Assembly (NCBI RefSeq): GCF_010015585.1
Contig: NW_022985096.1
Coordinates: 1 to 64,000 of the forward strand
DNA length: 64,000 nt
Origin: Eremomyces bilateralis CBS 781.70
Taxonomy: Eukaryota > Ascomycota > Dothideomycetes > Eremomycetales > Eremomycetaceae
Reading direction: 5' to 3'
Below the pieces are notes generated by a model that saw only the letters and a list, made by a program, of their open reading frames with translations, did no database searches and was not told the origin of the DNA. Positions 21,622 through 33,595 of this stretch are shown piece by piece (positions within the stretch are counted from its first letter, which is position 1; every line of letters starts with the position of its first letter). The position numbers and the translations under genes were made by a program.

Positions 21622-22550
21622 TCACTGTGTCTTCTTCCCCGCCTTCGTCGTCGGCTCCTCCGTCAACACCCCATAGCTAATATACATCCCGTAGACGGCA
21701 AAGACGATCCAGACGAAGTTCATGGACACTAGATAGCACCACCTATGCCGCCGGTCAGTAGGGACGTCGTTTCGATCAAGTCGGCGAGATGCATCGCCCC
21801 TAAAAGGGGGATGTAAAATACGTCAAACTTACAGAAAGATGGGATTCGATATATCCAGATTCGGCGATCCGGTAAACCACTCCGGCGCGAATGTCATCCA
21901 AGCTAAAGCAAGCGAAAAAAGCGTTAGCATGTCTCCTGAATGCCTAATATACCAGACACCCGCCCCAAACTAGCAGAAAATCGTAAAAAAAATAACCTAC
22001 ACCCATAAATCTCCCCCGTCGCCAACACCGTGATCCAAAATGCTGTCTTCCTCTGCACCCGCCCCCCCGCCTGCCAAATCGCCCACGCGATCCCCGCCGC
22101 CAACGGGGCCCCCACCACCACCGTCAACACCTCCAAGCTCACCACCGTCAAATCCGCGCCCTCCCATCGGCGATCCGCGCGCGCGTAGTCGCGCCACATC
22201 CCCGCCAACCAGCCCTCCCCGAACTTCACGCCGTAGAGGCGTGCGGGGTCGTTAAGCCAGAAGACGCCGGGGGGGGTGAGCGGGTGAATGGCGGCGCTGG
22301 GATCGCGGGGGGCGGGGAGGATGGGAGTGGAGGAGAGGAAGGTGTGGGCGAGGAAGGAGCCTTCGAGGATGAAGTGGACAAGGGAGTCGAAGGTGTGCCA
22401 GAAGAAGAGGAGACGGGGAGCGAGGGAGGCGGTGCGGGGGAGGAGAAGGTGGAGGGCGAGGAAGGAGACGAGGAGGAGGGTGGTGAAGGTGGTGATGGAG
22501 TAGAGGGTGATGGGGTCGATGGGGAAATCCCCGATGTGGAAGAGGGCCAT
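21622..22550 (-). CDS. EXPERA-domain protein, emopamil-binding-like
   Basis: Small membrane protein of the EBP/EXPERA family. In animals and plants, family members carry out sterol delta8-delta7 isomerisation in the ER. Most fungi use the unrelated Erg2 for that step, so the role here is open. Three exons (22550-22001, 21902-21833, 21742-21622) give 246 residues. Expected active-site-like residues are in WHTFDSLVHFILEGSF: H52, D55, H59 and E63. The conserved GEIYG..WMTFAPEW segment is rejoined across intron 1, using donor GTAGGT one base into a codon. The third exon gives the last helix (SMNFVWIVFAVYGMY) and a Lys-rich tail (KAGKKTQ) resembling an ER-retrieval signal. About four hydrophobic segments are visible. 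Confidence 0.88.
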
Positions 22551-23251
22551 GGTGGGATGGGGGGGATGCGGAGGAGGAGGTAAGGGGAGAGGGGATAATG
22601 ATAGAGGAGGATGGATTTGGGGGTTCGAATTTTGATGGGCTTTTGTCGTTGATATCAGATTGGGCAACCCCTGTTTCTATCCAACCCCTGGAATCCGGGG
22701 ACGGAACCGCTGGGGAACCCACCCAGGCGTCTGACAGTTGATGACGCTGATTCGCTCGACTCCGAATACGCCACAGCATTACGGATACAGATAACACTTC
22801 CAAATAACCAATACGACTGTCTAGCAAAATCCGCTGACATTGATCTCTCATCTCCGTATACATAATATCTAGAACCGGCCACTGTACGACCCTCAGCCAT
22901 TGAGGGCCTTCAAATCCCTGACCAGTCTATCAATCAGGATAAGACTTCTCGAACACGCACTAGCTAAACAATGCGAGTGCGAAGGGTATCACAGTCGTCT
23001 CACCCAAACCTCGTCCTCTCTGCGCGCCCATGCCCGAATCACCACCTCTATGCTAAGATACCCAAACACCAACCCAGGCCCCAATCCCAAACGCCATTCC
23101 AATGCAACCATAAAATGTCCATAACAAAGAACTCCGCTCAATCCCGAGCCCGATCTCGCCCGAGAAGACCGTGATAACCCACTGACCGTATGCGTCGTTT
23201 CGTAGGGAAAGGAACCCGAACCGGGCATGAATCATTACTCCTTTTTTCCTC
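22551..23251. other. Spacer between EBP-like and ADAM genes
   Basis: About 700 bases holding the promoter of the EBP-like gene and the ADAM 3' region. No gene seen. Confidence 0.4.
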
Positions 23252-25739
23252 CTATGCATACCGCACGCTTTGCCCCCTCGCAAACACCGGCGCCGGCGGC
23301 GGATACCATCCTCCCTGCTCCGGCACCGGCGGCTGCCCTGGCCCTCCCATCGGCGGCCCCCCGGGCCCTCTCGAGGGACTCCACTGCGTCCCCTGGTGCA
23401 TGCCTGGGATCTGGTTCGGAGGCACGGGCGGCCAGGTGGGCGCGCGTCGAGCAGATCGGCCACGGCGGCGACGGATACAGCTCCAGAGGCAGGAGAGGAG
23501 GGCGAGGAGGAGGAGGCCGCCGACGCCGCAGCTGACGCCGATGACGATGGGTTTGTGGGTTTCGATCCAGCTGCCGACTTCTTTGGCGAAGGAGGAGCCA
23601 GTGCAGCGGCCCTATTGGATGGAGTTAGCGGTTATGTTACGAGGAAAGAGGCGGGAGGATGAGGAAGAGTGGACTTACGTTCTGACATTTCCCTCCACCA
23701 CCACACTCCGTCCCGTCCAGGAAATTCTGATTCAACCCATAACACCTCCCCGGCCCGAACTCTGGACTCTGACAGCTCAGCTGACACGTCGTATGATCGC
23801 AGCTGTACGTGTCGTTGTTCCGCGTATAGCTCCCCATCACTGTCTTGCACTGCAGGTCGCGACTCGTGCACTGCCCACTCGAGCACTTCAACCCGTCCCC
23901 GCACCCCTGCCCATCGGGCGCCCGATCGTCCTTCGGGCACGTCGCGCTGTTCCCCGCGCACGTCTCCTGCGGATCGCACTCGCCGGTACTGGCGCGGCAG
24001 ACTCGGGTGCTGGGAGCGTACTTGCAAGAATCGCAGCAGTCCTCGTTGCTGTCGTCACACTGGGAGCCGGCGGTGAACTTGCAGGTGGCGGCATCACAGC
24101 AGGTGTTGTCACCGCAGTCGTCGGCGCCGCCGCAGTCACAGTCCTCGCCGGGCTCGACGATGCCGTTGCCGCATTGCTGCCCGGAGATGGTGGTGACACC
24201 GCGGTTGTCGGTGAAGCAGGAGGTGCGGACGGAGTTGCGGCGGAAGGCGGTGCAGATGTTGCCGATGGAGCAGGCAGAGAAGGCAGTGATGCCGCGGGCC
24301 GTAGAGGGGTTCATGATGAATTGCTCACCGGCGTTGCAGGTGGAGGAAGAGAGGGGGCAGCATTGTTGGGAGGAGAGGGAGACGCCGTCATTGCAGGATT
24401 CGGAGGTGCAGTCGTGCACCGCGCCGAAGGTGTGGCCGGTTTCGTGGCTATCGATGGTTAGGGTGAGGATTTCAAGGGGGATGGAGCGAACTTACGCAAT
24501 GACCTGCCACTCGGTGGAGGTTTTGGCGACCACGTTCGCACCGCTGGTGATCTCCATTTGGCCGTTCCGCGTGGAATTATTTTCGAGCGCCTCGTTTACA
24601 CATGCCTGTCCCAGCCACGCAAGGCCGACCGCCGTCCCTGTCGGGCAGTTCGTGAGCAACATCCAATGCGAGTTTTGATCCTTTCGCTCGCCTCGCCAGC
24701 CCGAGAAGATGTTCAATCGTTCCTGGATGTCGGCGCCGCCGCATGGGATGTTGTACGGCTGCGTCGGCGGCGGCGTGCCGGGACAGGTCTGTTCGCTGAC
24801 GGTCAGATTGGCCAGGCCGAGCGAGATGTTGAAAGTTCGCTCGTACAGGTCCGAGGCGGAATTCATCTGCTGGATGACGTTTAGGCGGGCAGACTCGGTC
24901 GAGTTGAACGCCTTGCTGTACTCGCAATCAGTGGCGACGCCGACGAGCGCGACCTTCCGGGTCGTCGGACAGCCGGCCGTCTGACCGACGGACGATGCTA
25001 GGTTGATGCCGCCCGCGTTGCCACCTCCCGGTCGACTGTCAATCTGCCGCTTTCCGAACAAACTCTCGATCGGGGTCCCCCAGAAATTATCGTCGCGCTT
25101 CAGCATCGCCCGGTACACCGGATGGTCCGGCTGCGTATTAAACTCCAGCCCATCCGACAAGCAGGCCTTGCTCGGCTCGACGCTCCGCCGCAGCTCGGTG
25201 TGCATTTGCTCGGTGGCGATGTCCGAGTCGCGGAAACACACCATATACTCGTCGTCCCTCGCGTCCAACTGCGGATCGAACTCGTGCTTCGTCGACATGT
25301 AGTGCGAGTCCAACTGTACATGGTGATGATTACTCCCGACGTCGAAACTCCCTTGAAATAGTGGGTATATCCCGTCCCGAAACACTACGATCCGCGCATG
25401 CCCTGCTCTCGTGCCGTCCACCCACGTTGACCCCTTGAACACTTTGTGGTCTTGCCGCTCGATCGGCTCCCGACGCAGCACCTCGCCGTCGACGCCGAGA
25501 TACTCGATGGTGGCGCCTTCGGGGAGGATGTCATAGTTCGGTTCGAGGGCGAGGCGGATGCGCTGGCCGTGCAGGTCGAAGGAGAGGTCGAAGGAGGAGA
25601 GAGCGTTGACACGATGGCTTGGGGTGTGGATGGTGGGATTAGTAACGACGCCGAGGTGGGTGAGGGGGTTGCGGGTGACGGAGCTGCCGCTGACGAGGGC
25701 TATTAACGGCGCCAGCAGCGAGGCTCTAAAAAAGAGCAT
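23252..25739 (-). CDS. ADAM-family zinc metalloprotease with disintegrin domain
   Basis: Membrane-anchored adamalysin, expected at the cell surface or in the secretory pathway. Three exons (25739-24496, 24447-23679, 23611-23252) give 790 residues. Order: signal peptide (MLFFRASLLAPLIALVSG), a pro-region, the reprolysin domain, and the zinc site HETGHTFGAVHD at 416-427. The first intron interrupts the codon just before that site. Next comes a Met-turn-like FIMNPST, then a disintegrin domain starting CGNGIVEPGEDCDCG with loop CRASTGECDPQE, and a further Cys-rich region. One transmembrane helix (PIVIGVSCGVGGLLLLALL) precedes a short basic, proline-rich cytosolic tail. All catalytic ligands (three His and the Glu) are present, so an active protease is expected. 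Similar to the ADM-A/ADM-B proteins of Aspergillus. Substrate unknown. Confidence 0.94.
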
Positions 25740-27803
25740 TATGGGAGGTGGTTAGGGGATTTCTCTCCCGTGGCCACCGGGACTATGGGAGGAGGAGGAA
25801 GGGTTTCGGAGGATGAGTGAGGGTCCGGTGAGGGTCCAGGAAGGGTCTTCTGCTCTGATGGCGAACGAGAGGATCGGAAGTGAAGGACGGCGCAGAAATG
25901 CGACACAGGAGAAAATTCAAATAGCAAATATCAATTCGAACGATCAAAACTTCGCAGCCACCGTGCCATAAAGGATGAGGATGTGGTTTTGTTGTAAAGA
26001 TTAAGATCAGAGGTGTTGTTCCTTATTTAGACTAGGAGGAGGCAAAGGCGTATGTCAGCGAAAACCGCGGCGCTGTGGGGGAGCGTCTCTTCCGCCAAAC
26101 CCGGCGGTTCGACAGATTGCCCGTACAACGGAAAGAGGGCAACGATTCACAATTCACAGGTTCCTGCAGGAGTCCACAACACAAACGAGTGGTGATGCGA
26201 GAACGTGTGATGGATGTGTTATGTGTTCGCGTGCTCGGTTTACGGTTGGAGGCACGGGACTTGCATTCACGGAACGACCAGAACACGGAATAGTGAAGGG
26301 TGGAGATGGGTCAGACTTTCAAGCAACGATACGACTGAGACCAGAACGATGGAATTCCCACCATGGAGTGTCGAATACGAGTGAAGGTATTAGTGTATGA
26401 GCCTCTTCCTTCCTTACAAAGCCGAGAACCCCAGCGTCGTCAGAGAGACGAGGCTGAGCAACCGTTGGTTGTAATGCTCGAATCGGGCTGCGTGCTGCAG
26501 TTAGCGTCGCAAAATCCGTGCGAACCGAAGGATGGAATGTTTATTCCTGTCGGGTGAGCCAATGATCGACAGAAGATCCAGGCCTCCCATGTTAAATTGG
26601 ACAGGATTGGGGGCATGAGAGTATGAGACAGTGAGACTTTGAGACGCGGTCTGTCAGTCTGTAACACAGGGGAGTATGGATGGGACTTGGGATGCCTTCC
26701 CTCAAGTCTCTGACCGTCGGATTACTATTTAGACTTTCCGGTTGCTTGGCTGATGGCGCGGAGAGAGGGACTTCCACTTCGGATACAGATAATAGAAGAG
26801 TTATCGCATAAACCCGCAAACTGGTGATACTTCAAGGAGCATCCAGTAGGCAGAGGAAGCTGGCACGCTGGATGCCGTAGGTGGCGTTTCTCTGTTATAT
26901 CCGTCTTTAGTACCCATTGTTCCCCCTCTACCAGACTCTACATAGTAAGTCTCTATGCCCTATTTCCATTCGAGCGAACCCCAAGTAACCATATTACCAT
27001 AATTCATCATCTGCCCCCTCTACATTATTTCCGCCCCCATGGCGCAGCGTGCTGTGTGAGGCGTGAGCAAGACATATCTCACTACCCAATGCGGTTAGCC
27101 TCCAGGCCGCGTGTCCCGTGCCCACCCCAACTCCAGACGCTCCGCATCTTCATCCACCACCGCTTCCTGCATCCATCCAACTCCGAGATCAAACGTCACC
27201 ACTACCCCTTAGCAGTTAGCATATCTTGGCTCCATCGGTCTGCCAAGACGGTCATGATGTTCGTTCGTGGGGAAGTCGGCGGATCAGGATACCAAGATCG
27301 GAGATCTCAGGCATAGGGGCAATGCCGACGGTGAACTTTTCCGGAAGTATGCACGGAGAACGAGGGAAACATGGTGGAACCATGGGCTCGGCGAGCTGGG
27401 TTGGAGAACCGCGTGGAACTGCGCTTGGTAGTCCGGTGGGTAGGTAAGTATCGTATATTATACCCCGACCGGAGGAGTGTTCCTCTTCCGTATCACACCA
27501 TCGTCTCCCTCGGAACATTGAAATCTGCATGGAATTGATATCTCGCACTGTAACTAATTACCCGCGCTACCGAATAAATCCAGCAGTAAATCTCCTGGTC
27601 CGTACGTTCTCGAACAGAACCCATCATCGTATCCAATACTGCAACGACCCATATGTCCTCCGTAATCATATCACATAATCAACCACATCGTGCTCCTCTC
27701 TCGATCTCCTCGGACAATGGCTTGAGGAATGACATAGCGCCATCACCACCACTGATACGAACCAGTCGAGCTCCCCATGTCGCATCGGATCGAAGGGGGA
27801 TGC
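25740..27803. other. 2.1 kb gene-free spacer
   Basis: Long stretch between the ADAM start and the end of acetyl-CoA synthetase. Only short frames with no recognisable domains on either strand. It must include the ADAM promoter and leader; the rest is unexplained. Confidence 0.45.
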
Positions 27804-30409
27804 TTATTTCTTGCTCTGTTTCACCGTCTCGATGATCTTGTCGACGACGCTAGGGTCGCTCAGCTGTAGGACGCGTCAGTTAGTATCGTACTTGTAAACG
27901 GAAAGCTCGAAAACAGGTTGAAATGGGAAGGAAAAGCGATGGAGGAGAGGGGATGGAGAAAGGAGGCAATGCAAGCAATGCCGTCCAGCGAAGTCCGTAT
28001 CACATGGATAGCGATATGCTCTCCACAGCAAATCAACCCCTCTCATCCCATCAGTAACAAAAACCAAAACCACTCACCGTACTCGTATCTCCCAATTGAT
28101 CCTCCTCCCCGGCTACAATCTTCCTCAAAATCCTCCGCATGATCTTCCCGCTCCTCGTTTTCGGCAAGTCCGGCACCACGAAAATCGCCTTCGGCGCCGC
28201 GAACGGCCCGATGCTCTTCCGCACCTGCAGCGTCAGCTCCTTCTTGATCGCGTCCGTCTCGATGCCGTCTTTGAGTGCCACGAAGGCGTTGATCGCTTGG
28301 CCGGTCAGTTCGTCCGCGACGCCGACGACGGCGGATTCCGCGACGGAGTCTACGAGGGGTTAGTTTTAGTAGGGTGGAAAGGGGGGGAGGGGAGACGTAC
28401 GGTGCTCGAGGAGGGCGGCTTCGATTTCGGCGGTGGAGAGGCGGTGGCCGGAGACGTTGATGACATCGTCGACACGGCCGCGGATCCAGTAGTAGCCTTC
28501 ATGATCGCGACCTGCGCCGTCGCCAGTGAACTAGATCCGCGAAACACATCAGTGAGATTCCCCGTAGCGATCGGAAACGTGGACTTACGTAGTATCCCGG
28601 GTACACGCTCATGTAGGTGTCCATGTATCGCTTGTGGGCGCCCCACACCGTGCGCGCCATGCTCGGCCATGGCTTCTTGAACGCCAACACGCCCTCGACA
28701 TCGTTGCCGGGGATTTCCTCGCCGGAGACGGGGTCGATTATCGCGGGCTCGATGCCAAAGAAGGGGAGGGACGCGCTGCCGGGTTTGGTCGGAGTGATGC
28801 CGCCCAGGGGGGTGACGACGTGGGAGCCGGTCTCGGTTTGCCAGTAAGTCTGCGCATTGTCAGCAGTGGTCTAAGGCGAGGTAACATGAGAGGGAACGTA
28901 CATCAACGACATGAGCCTCCTCCTTCCCAACGATCTCGAAATACCATTTCCACACCTCCGCCGCGATCGGCTCGCCGACCGACCCGAGCACGCGCAGCGT
29001 CTTCATCTGATGCTTCACGTGATGGTCACCGGCGCGCTTGAGGAGGCGCAGCGCGGTGGGAGCGACGTAGAACTGCGTGACGCCGTGCTTCTCGATGACG
29101 TCCCAGTAGCGGGAGAAGTTGGGGTACGCGGGGGTGCCCTCGAAGACGACGGTAGCGACGCCCAGCAGCAGCGGCGCGTACACGACGTAGGTGTGGCCAG
29201 TGATCCAGCCAACGTCGCCGCCGCAGAAGAAGACGTCGCTAGGGTGGATGTCGAAGACGTATTTGCCGGTCATCGCAGCGCCGAGGAGGTATCCACCCGT
29301 GGTATGCATGATGCCCTTCGGCTTGCCCGTCGAGCCCGAGGTGTACAGCAAGAACAGCGGATCTTCCGAGCTCATGCTCACCGGCGGCAGATAGCTGGGC
29401 CACTTATCCTTCTCCTCATGCCACCACCAATCCCGCCCCTTCGTCCACGGCACCTCTGCCCCGGTGCGCTGATACACCAGCACATGGCTCACATCCGGGC
29501 ATCCCTTCAACGCCTCGTCCACGATCTTCTTCGTCCCAATGACCTTCCCTCCGCGCTTCCCCTCATCCGTCGTGATGACGACCTTGCTCTGCGCATCCAC
29601 GATGCGGTCCCGCAGCGAGTCGGACGAGAACCCCGCGAACACGACCGAGTGCACGGCGCCGATGCGCGCGCATGCCAGGAACGCGATCGCCGCCTCGGGG
29701 ATCATCGGCAGGTAGATCGCCACCGTATCGCCCTTCCGCACGCCCATCTGGCGCAGGATGTAGGCGAGCCGGCTGACCTCGCGGAGGAGCTCGGCGTAGG
29801 TGAGCACGCGGCCCTCTTCAGGTTCGTCGGCCTCGTAGATGATGGCGGGCTTGTCCGGGGTGGCGAAGGCGTGGCGATCGACGCAGTTGTAGGAGGCATT
29901 GAGGCGGCCTTCGAGGAACCAGGCGTTGTCACCGTTCGCGAGGCTGCCGGAGTAGACGGTTTGGAAGTCGCGTTCCCAGGAGAGGAGCTCCCGGGCCATG
30001 CGCGCCCAGAAGACATGGGGTTCGTCGATGGATTCTTTGTAGAGCTTTTGGTAGTGTTCGAGGGATTCGAGATGGGGTTTTCCGGGGTGTTTGCTGGGGA
30101 AGGTTAGTTTTAGATGCTAGGAAATATCGATATCATTTTGCGAGATCGTATACTGATCTCCAGTCTCGGTGTATCCGGATATCCAGTGGAAGGGTGGGCA
30201 TCTTCTGCATTTCATTCTTTTCCCAGGAATTCCTTGAAAACAAGACACTGGAGGAAATCTTACTCGAAAAATGCCTTGGGGACTGTGCGGTTCGCATCAG
30301 CTGAAATTCGTTTCACTGAGAATTCGAGATGGGACGGAAACATACCATGGAAAGTGTCTACATCATGGGCTTCTCCCACAACTGGCGGTTTGACATCTCC
30401 TTCAGACAT
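27804..30409 (-). CDS. facA: Acetyl-CoA synthetase
   Basis: Makes acetyl-CoA from acetate, ATP and CoA in the cytosol/nucleus, feeding acetate growth, lipid synthesis and histone acetylation. Seven exons (30409-30346, 30282-30264, 30093-28902, 28849-28589, 28530-28401, 28349-28078, 27863-27804) give 665 residues, close to the family norm. The 19-base second exon (VPKAFF) is needed to join [16 protein letters not shown] to DKHPGKPH. Motifs: adenylation P-loop [11 protein letters not shown] at 278-288, the TYWQTETG motif at the exon 3/4 junction, FTGDGAGRD from 513, and the C-terminal SGKIMRR with Lys624, the residue acetylated or mutated in bacterial homologues. Introns range from about 45 to 214 bases, the last being the longest. 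facA is the Aspergillus name; orthology is inferred from full-length similarity. Confidence 0.96.
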
Positions 30410-31979
30410 GATGGGCCAGAATTTACTGTATTCTCACGACTTTCCAAATTTCCACGATTTCTTCTTGTCGTCGGATCGACGGAACGTAGGGTGGGGAGTC
30501 CGTCGGGATCTGTGCCGTCAGGAGCCGCGCACTATAAATGCTCGATACGTGCGGTGAATCGAATCAATTTACGATCGGGTATAATACAGAAAGATGGCGA
30601 GGTCGGTATGAAATGGAGGAGATGGAAGAAATGGAGGACGAGGTCGAACGAAGGAGCGGACCAGCGGATTATGTATATGCTGCTAACCGGCAAATGACAA
30701 TTTCTCATTACAGATGAATGAACCAAAGGGACCAGCGACGCCTCCAGTCCCGAATTTCGATGCGATGACGGCGGCGGGGGTTGCGGGGAGCATCGCACTT
30801 TGCTTCCCATACAAACGATACAATATAACCCCAATTACCCCCTATTCTTATGTATAGATGATATCGATCTGGTAATTCCGGGTTACTACCGCCGGACAAC
30901 AAGGAATCCGGAAGGCCATGCCTCTGAGGCTGCCAATTGTGTTCCCAACTCCGAACATGGATGCACTAATCCTCCTCAATTACTCACATCGCATCCTGTC
31001 CAACTAATATGGCCCCTCCCCTCCGTCTGACTTTTGAGGCATTTCGACAGCCGATCATCGAGGATCTGGGGTTGCACAGGCGAATCCAGTAGTCTGTACA
31101 CTCTGTATACCTAGTCGTAGACTGTAGAGGCCCCCATTCAATATTTCTTGCATCTGCCAATGAGAGTGAAGGGAAGAAGCGCATCACGTCGGCCAATTCT
31201 TCGATACGAAGATCGGGCGATTTTGTAGCCGACCACGAGACCATGAATCGCCATCGATATTTCTCCATGGAGGGCGGCAGTTTCGCGATGACGTTTTGCA
31301 TTCTGGATATCGGTTCTGAGATGGTGTTGCTTACGGGGATATCTCATCGACCTTCCTCTTCCTACCCACTGTAGATGATCTCAACTTTCCTCCTCCAACC
31401 CCCGGTTCCCCGGATACTCTCGGTTCTCCAGACTCCCATCTCCAGCTTTCGCTCCGGTAGCCTCGACTCCGGTCCTAACCCTCGATCCCTCTCAGCCTTT
31501 AGTTCCGGCGGCATGCAGGTCACCCCCCAGCCACCGGATGCACCATGCCGCCAAGTTCAGCCTAACATCGGGACAGGAACGGGTCAGCGGCGAATCATAT
31601 GGGGGCTTCGCTCGGACGGGCGGGAAGATTTGGATTTTGGGGGTATATTAACCGAGCCTCCGGGAAAGGCTTAATTTCTCTATTCTGGCTTCAGTCGTGG
31701 AGGTTAGCGAGAGTTTGGATGATAATTATGAGACTTGGGTTTGGCGAAGCAATATAATGGCTACTAGGTTTGAAGGCTTAACTATCGAAGATATCCAAAT
31801 CAGGAGCCGGACGAACGGAGATCTTCGAGCAAAGAAAGCCAACCCTGGAACAGCACATCCCCGAGTCATGACTTTGATATATCAAATCCGTTGTCTATTT
31901 GACGAGTTTTATTGAACCAACCCCTATGATGGCTTATCAAGAGACAGCCAAGCAATTCCTTCTTTTCATAACTTTAAAG
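30410..31979. other. Upstream region of acetyl-CoA synthetase
   Basis: About 1.6 kb without a recognisable gene. Two GYGGGG hexamers (30491-30496, 30783-30788) fit the loose CreA consensus SYGGRG. They would agree with the glucose repression known for fungal acetate genes, but such hexamers are common by chance. Confidence 0.35.
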
Positions 31980-32156
31980 TACAGTCAACCACCGCTATAA
32001 CGATTACCGCTACAGCGATATTCGCGTTATAGCGATAAGATTCCCTGCACGGATTCTCAATCAATGCTGCCAAGAAAATTCGTTTTAGCGATATCCGCGT
32101 TATAACGATTGGATTCGCCTGTACTGTTTCAATCGTTATAGCGAAGGTTGACTGTA
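31980..32156. mobile_element. 177-base MITE with pogo/Tigger-like inverted repeats
   Basis: Non-autonomous inverted-repeat element. The ends are TACAGTCAACCACCGCTAT.. and the reverse complement TACAGTCAACCTTCGCTAT.., matching at 23 of 25 positions. If the flanking TA is the target duplication, the element proper begins CAGTCAACC and ends GGTTGACTG. The TIR form CAGTCRA..CGYTATAACG is like that of pogo/Tigger transposons, from memory. The inside has no coding capacity. It contains at least three more CGYTAYARCGAT-type units near both ends, giving clustered palindromes. It lies about 1.6 kb upstream of acetyl-CoA synthetase and just left of a decayed BTB gene. No matching transposase occurs in the window. 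Confidence 0.85.
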
Positions 32157-32520
32157 GATGGAAACAAGTCTCTTCGATAGCTCTTTGTCAAGTTGATTTT
32201 CCTGCCCATTTCCTCGTTCATACGAGTCCTATCACAATCATCAGATATCTAGTCCAATATTTGGAGGGTCTATTTTATTTGTTTGTTGTTAGTATCATTC
32301 AATCCATCTATACCTTGCAATTTCCTTCTCTGAGCTCGATACAAACATGCTTGAAACTAGTACTGGATTCAAAGGTAGGATGGCGATAAGCATAGTAAAA
32401 CACGTGGACTCGGACACTCCTAGAAGGATCAAGCTTCCATACTTCATTCAACCACAGTGATAAAGGGTCCTTGGAAAGTGTATAACACTTTTTTAATGGT
32501 GTATTCCTGCATGTTCTCCA
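32157..32520. other. Spacer between MITE and BTB relic
   Basis: About 360 bases, AT-rich, no gene or repeat recognised. Confidence 0.4.
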
Positions 32521-33078
32521 AATGTTTGCTCGCAAAGTCCTTACATCGGTGTCTTCAACACGTTCTTGGGGTTTTTAGAAGCGATATTGGTCGGTGATAG
32601 TGGTAATGTGTTCCTGCCCCATGCAGACGACTTGATGATCGAGTGCGGGCGTTCACATCTCTTGGTGCATAAGAGGGCTGTCCTGCACCAGTCATGCGTC
32701 CTTGCAGTAGCCTTAAAACACGGCTTTAAGGTTAGATTGGTAGCGTGTATAAAGTCGAAATATGTACTTACTGTGTGTGGTTAGCAGTCGCAGACCAACA
32801 GGATCGTAATCATGGAGTTCGACGACCATTTAGTGGCGGAGATGATTGAGTTCCTATACTATGGCACCTACACAAGAGGGCTGCGCTATATGTTGTGGAA
32901 GAATGAACGGCTTTGCCACGTCCTGTTAAGGTGGTCGAAGAGAACGAGTTTAGTAAGGTCACCCTTACTCTTCCTTCACTTCAAGTTTGAACACCTAGGT
33001 ATAATTGTACGAACAGTAGATATGGACCGGACCAGGAGTTTACCGGAAGTCGCATCCTTAGGAGATGTGATCGGCTAG
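32521..33078 (+). pseudogene. BTB/POZ-domain gene fragment
   Basis: Two exons (32521-32730, 32788-33078) joined across a 57-base intron with a GTTAGA donor. Joined, they encode a BTB/POZ core: DDLMIECGRSHLLVHKRAVL, then HGFK joined to SQTNRIVIMEFDD, then EMIEFLYYGTY. This follows the family pattern of a strand carrying VHK, the HGF(K)ES/SQTN turn, and an E..LxYLYxGxY helix. No in-frame ATG precedes the domain before an upstream stop. After the core the sequence loses similarity and ends at 33078. Probably a truncated or decaying member of the large fungal BTB-only family, which mediates protein-protein contacts. An unseen 5' exon could rescue the start. Confidence 0.65.
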
Positions 33079-33595
33079 ATTCCAAATTTAAGTCTCATTT
33101 GTATCATCATCACCGTCCGCCATAAGGGCGTGTTTGATGGGAGTTGGCGATCACTGGAACGAAATACAATAGGACTGCATTGATGTTATGATGGGAACGC
33201 ACATATTTCCAAGCAAGGTTATTATTAACCGGATGACCTCGAATGAGGATAACTCTACTGTGTTGTATGCATGTGGCTTGTATCTGTCGTTAATTAAGGT
33301 CGACTTTCCACCTGAGGCCGTTTGATAGGAATTGATTGAAGCACGTGATCCGGACCGGGATTCCGTCCAACATCTGGGGACGGGATATTCCCCAACATCC
33401 TCTAAAAGTTCCACATCGACAGCTCCACACCATCATATCTATCTCCTTTCCTTTCCTCACCTTCGTTTAACCATATTGAGTTGAATGTGATCTTCTTTTT
33501 TTTCTTCTCCTCCCCACATCCTCCCTATATCATTTAAACCCCAGACCTTCCCACCCCATTCCCTCACCGATCGCGTCTCCTATCCCCTCCCAACC
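33079..33595. other. Promoter region of TMEM115-like gene
   Basis: About 520 bases, with pyrimidine-rich runs directly before the start at 33596 as is usual in fungal leaders. No gene seen. Confidence 0.4.

Noticed and set aside
23190-24461. 423-codon plus-strand frame opposite the ADAM gene
   Set aside because: Low-complexity Ala/Gly/Val shadow of the GC-rich third positions of the ADAM exons; no domain.
28911-30107. 398-codon plus-strand frame opposite acetyl-CoA synthetase
   Set aside because: Shadow of a confident gene; His/Arg/Asp-rich composition with no family match.
5239-30409. Acetyl-CoA gene cluster (PDA1, Hat1, acetyl-CoA synthetase)
   Set aside because: The genes lie 10-25 kb apart among unrelated genes, on mixed strands; co-location is most simply chance.
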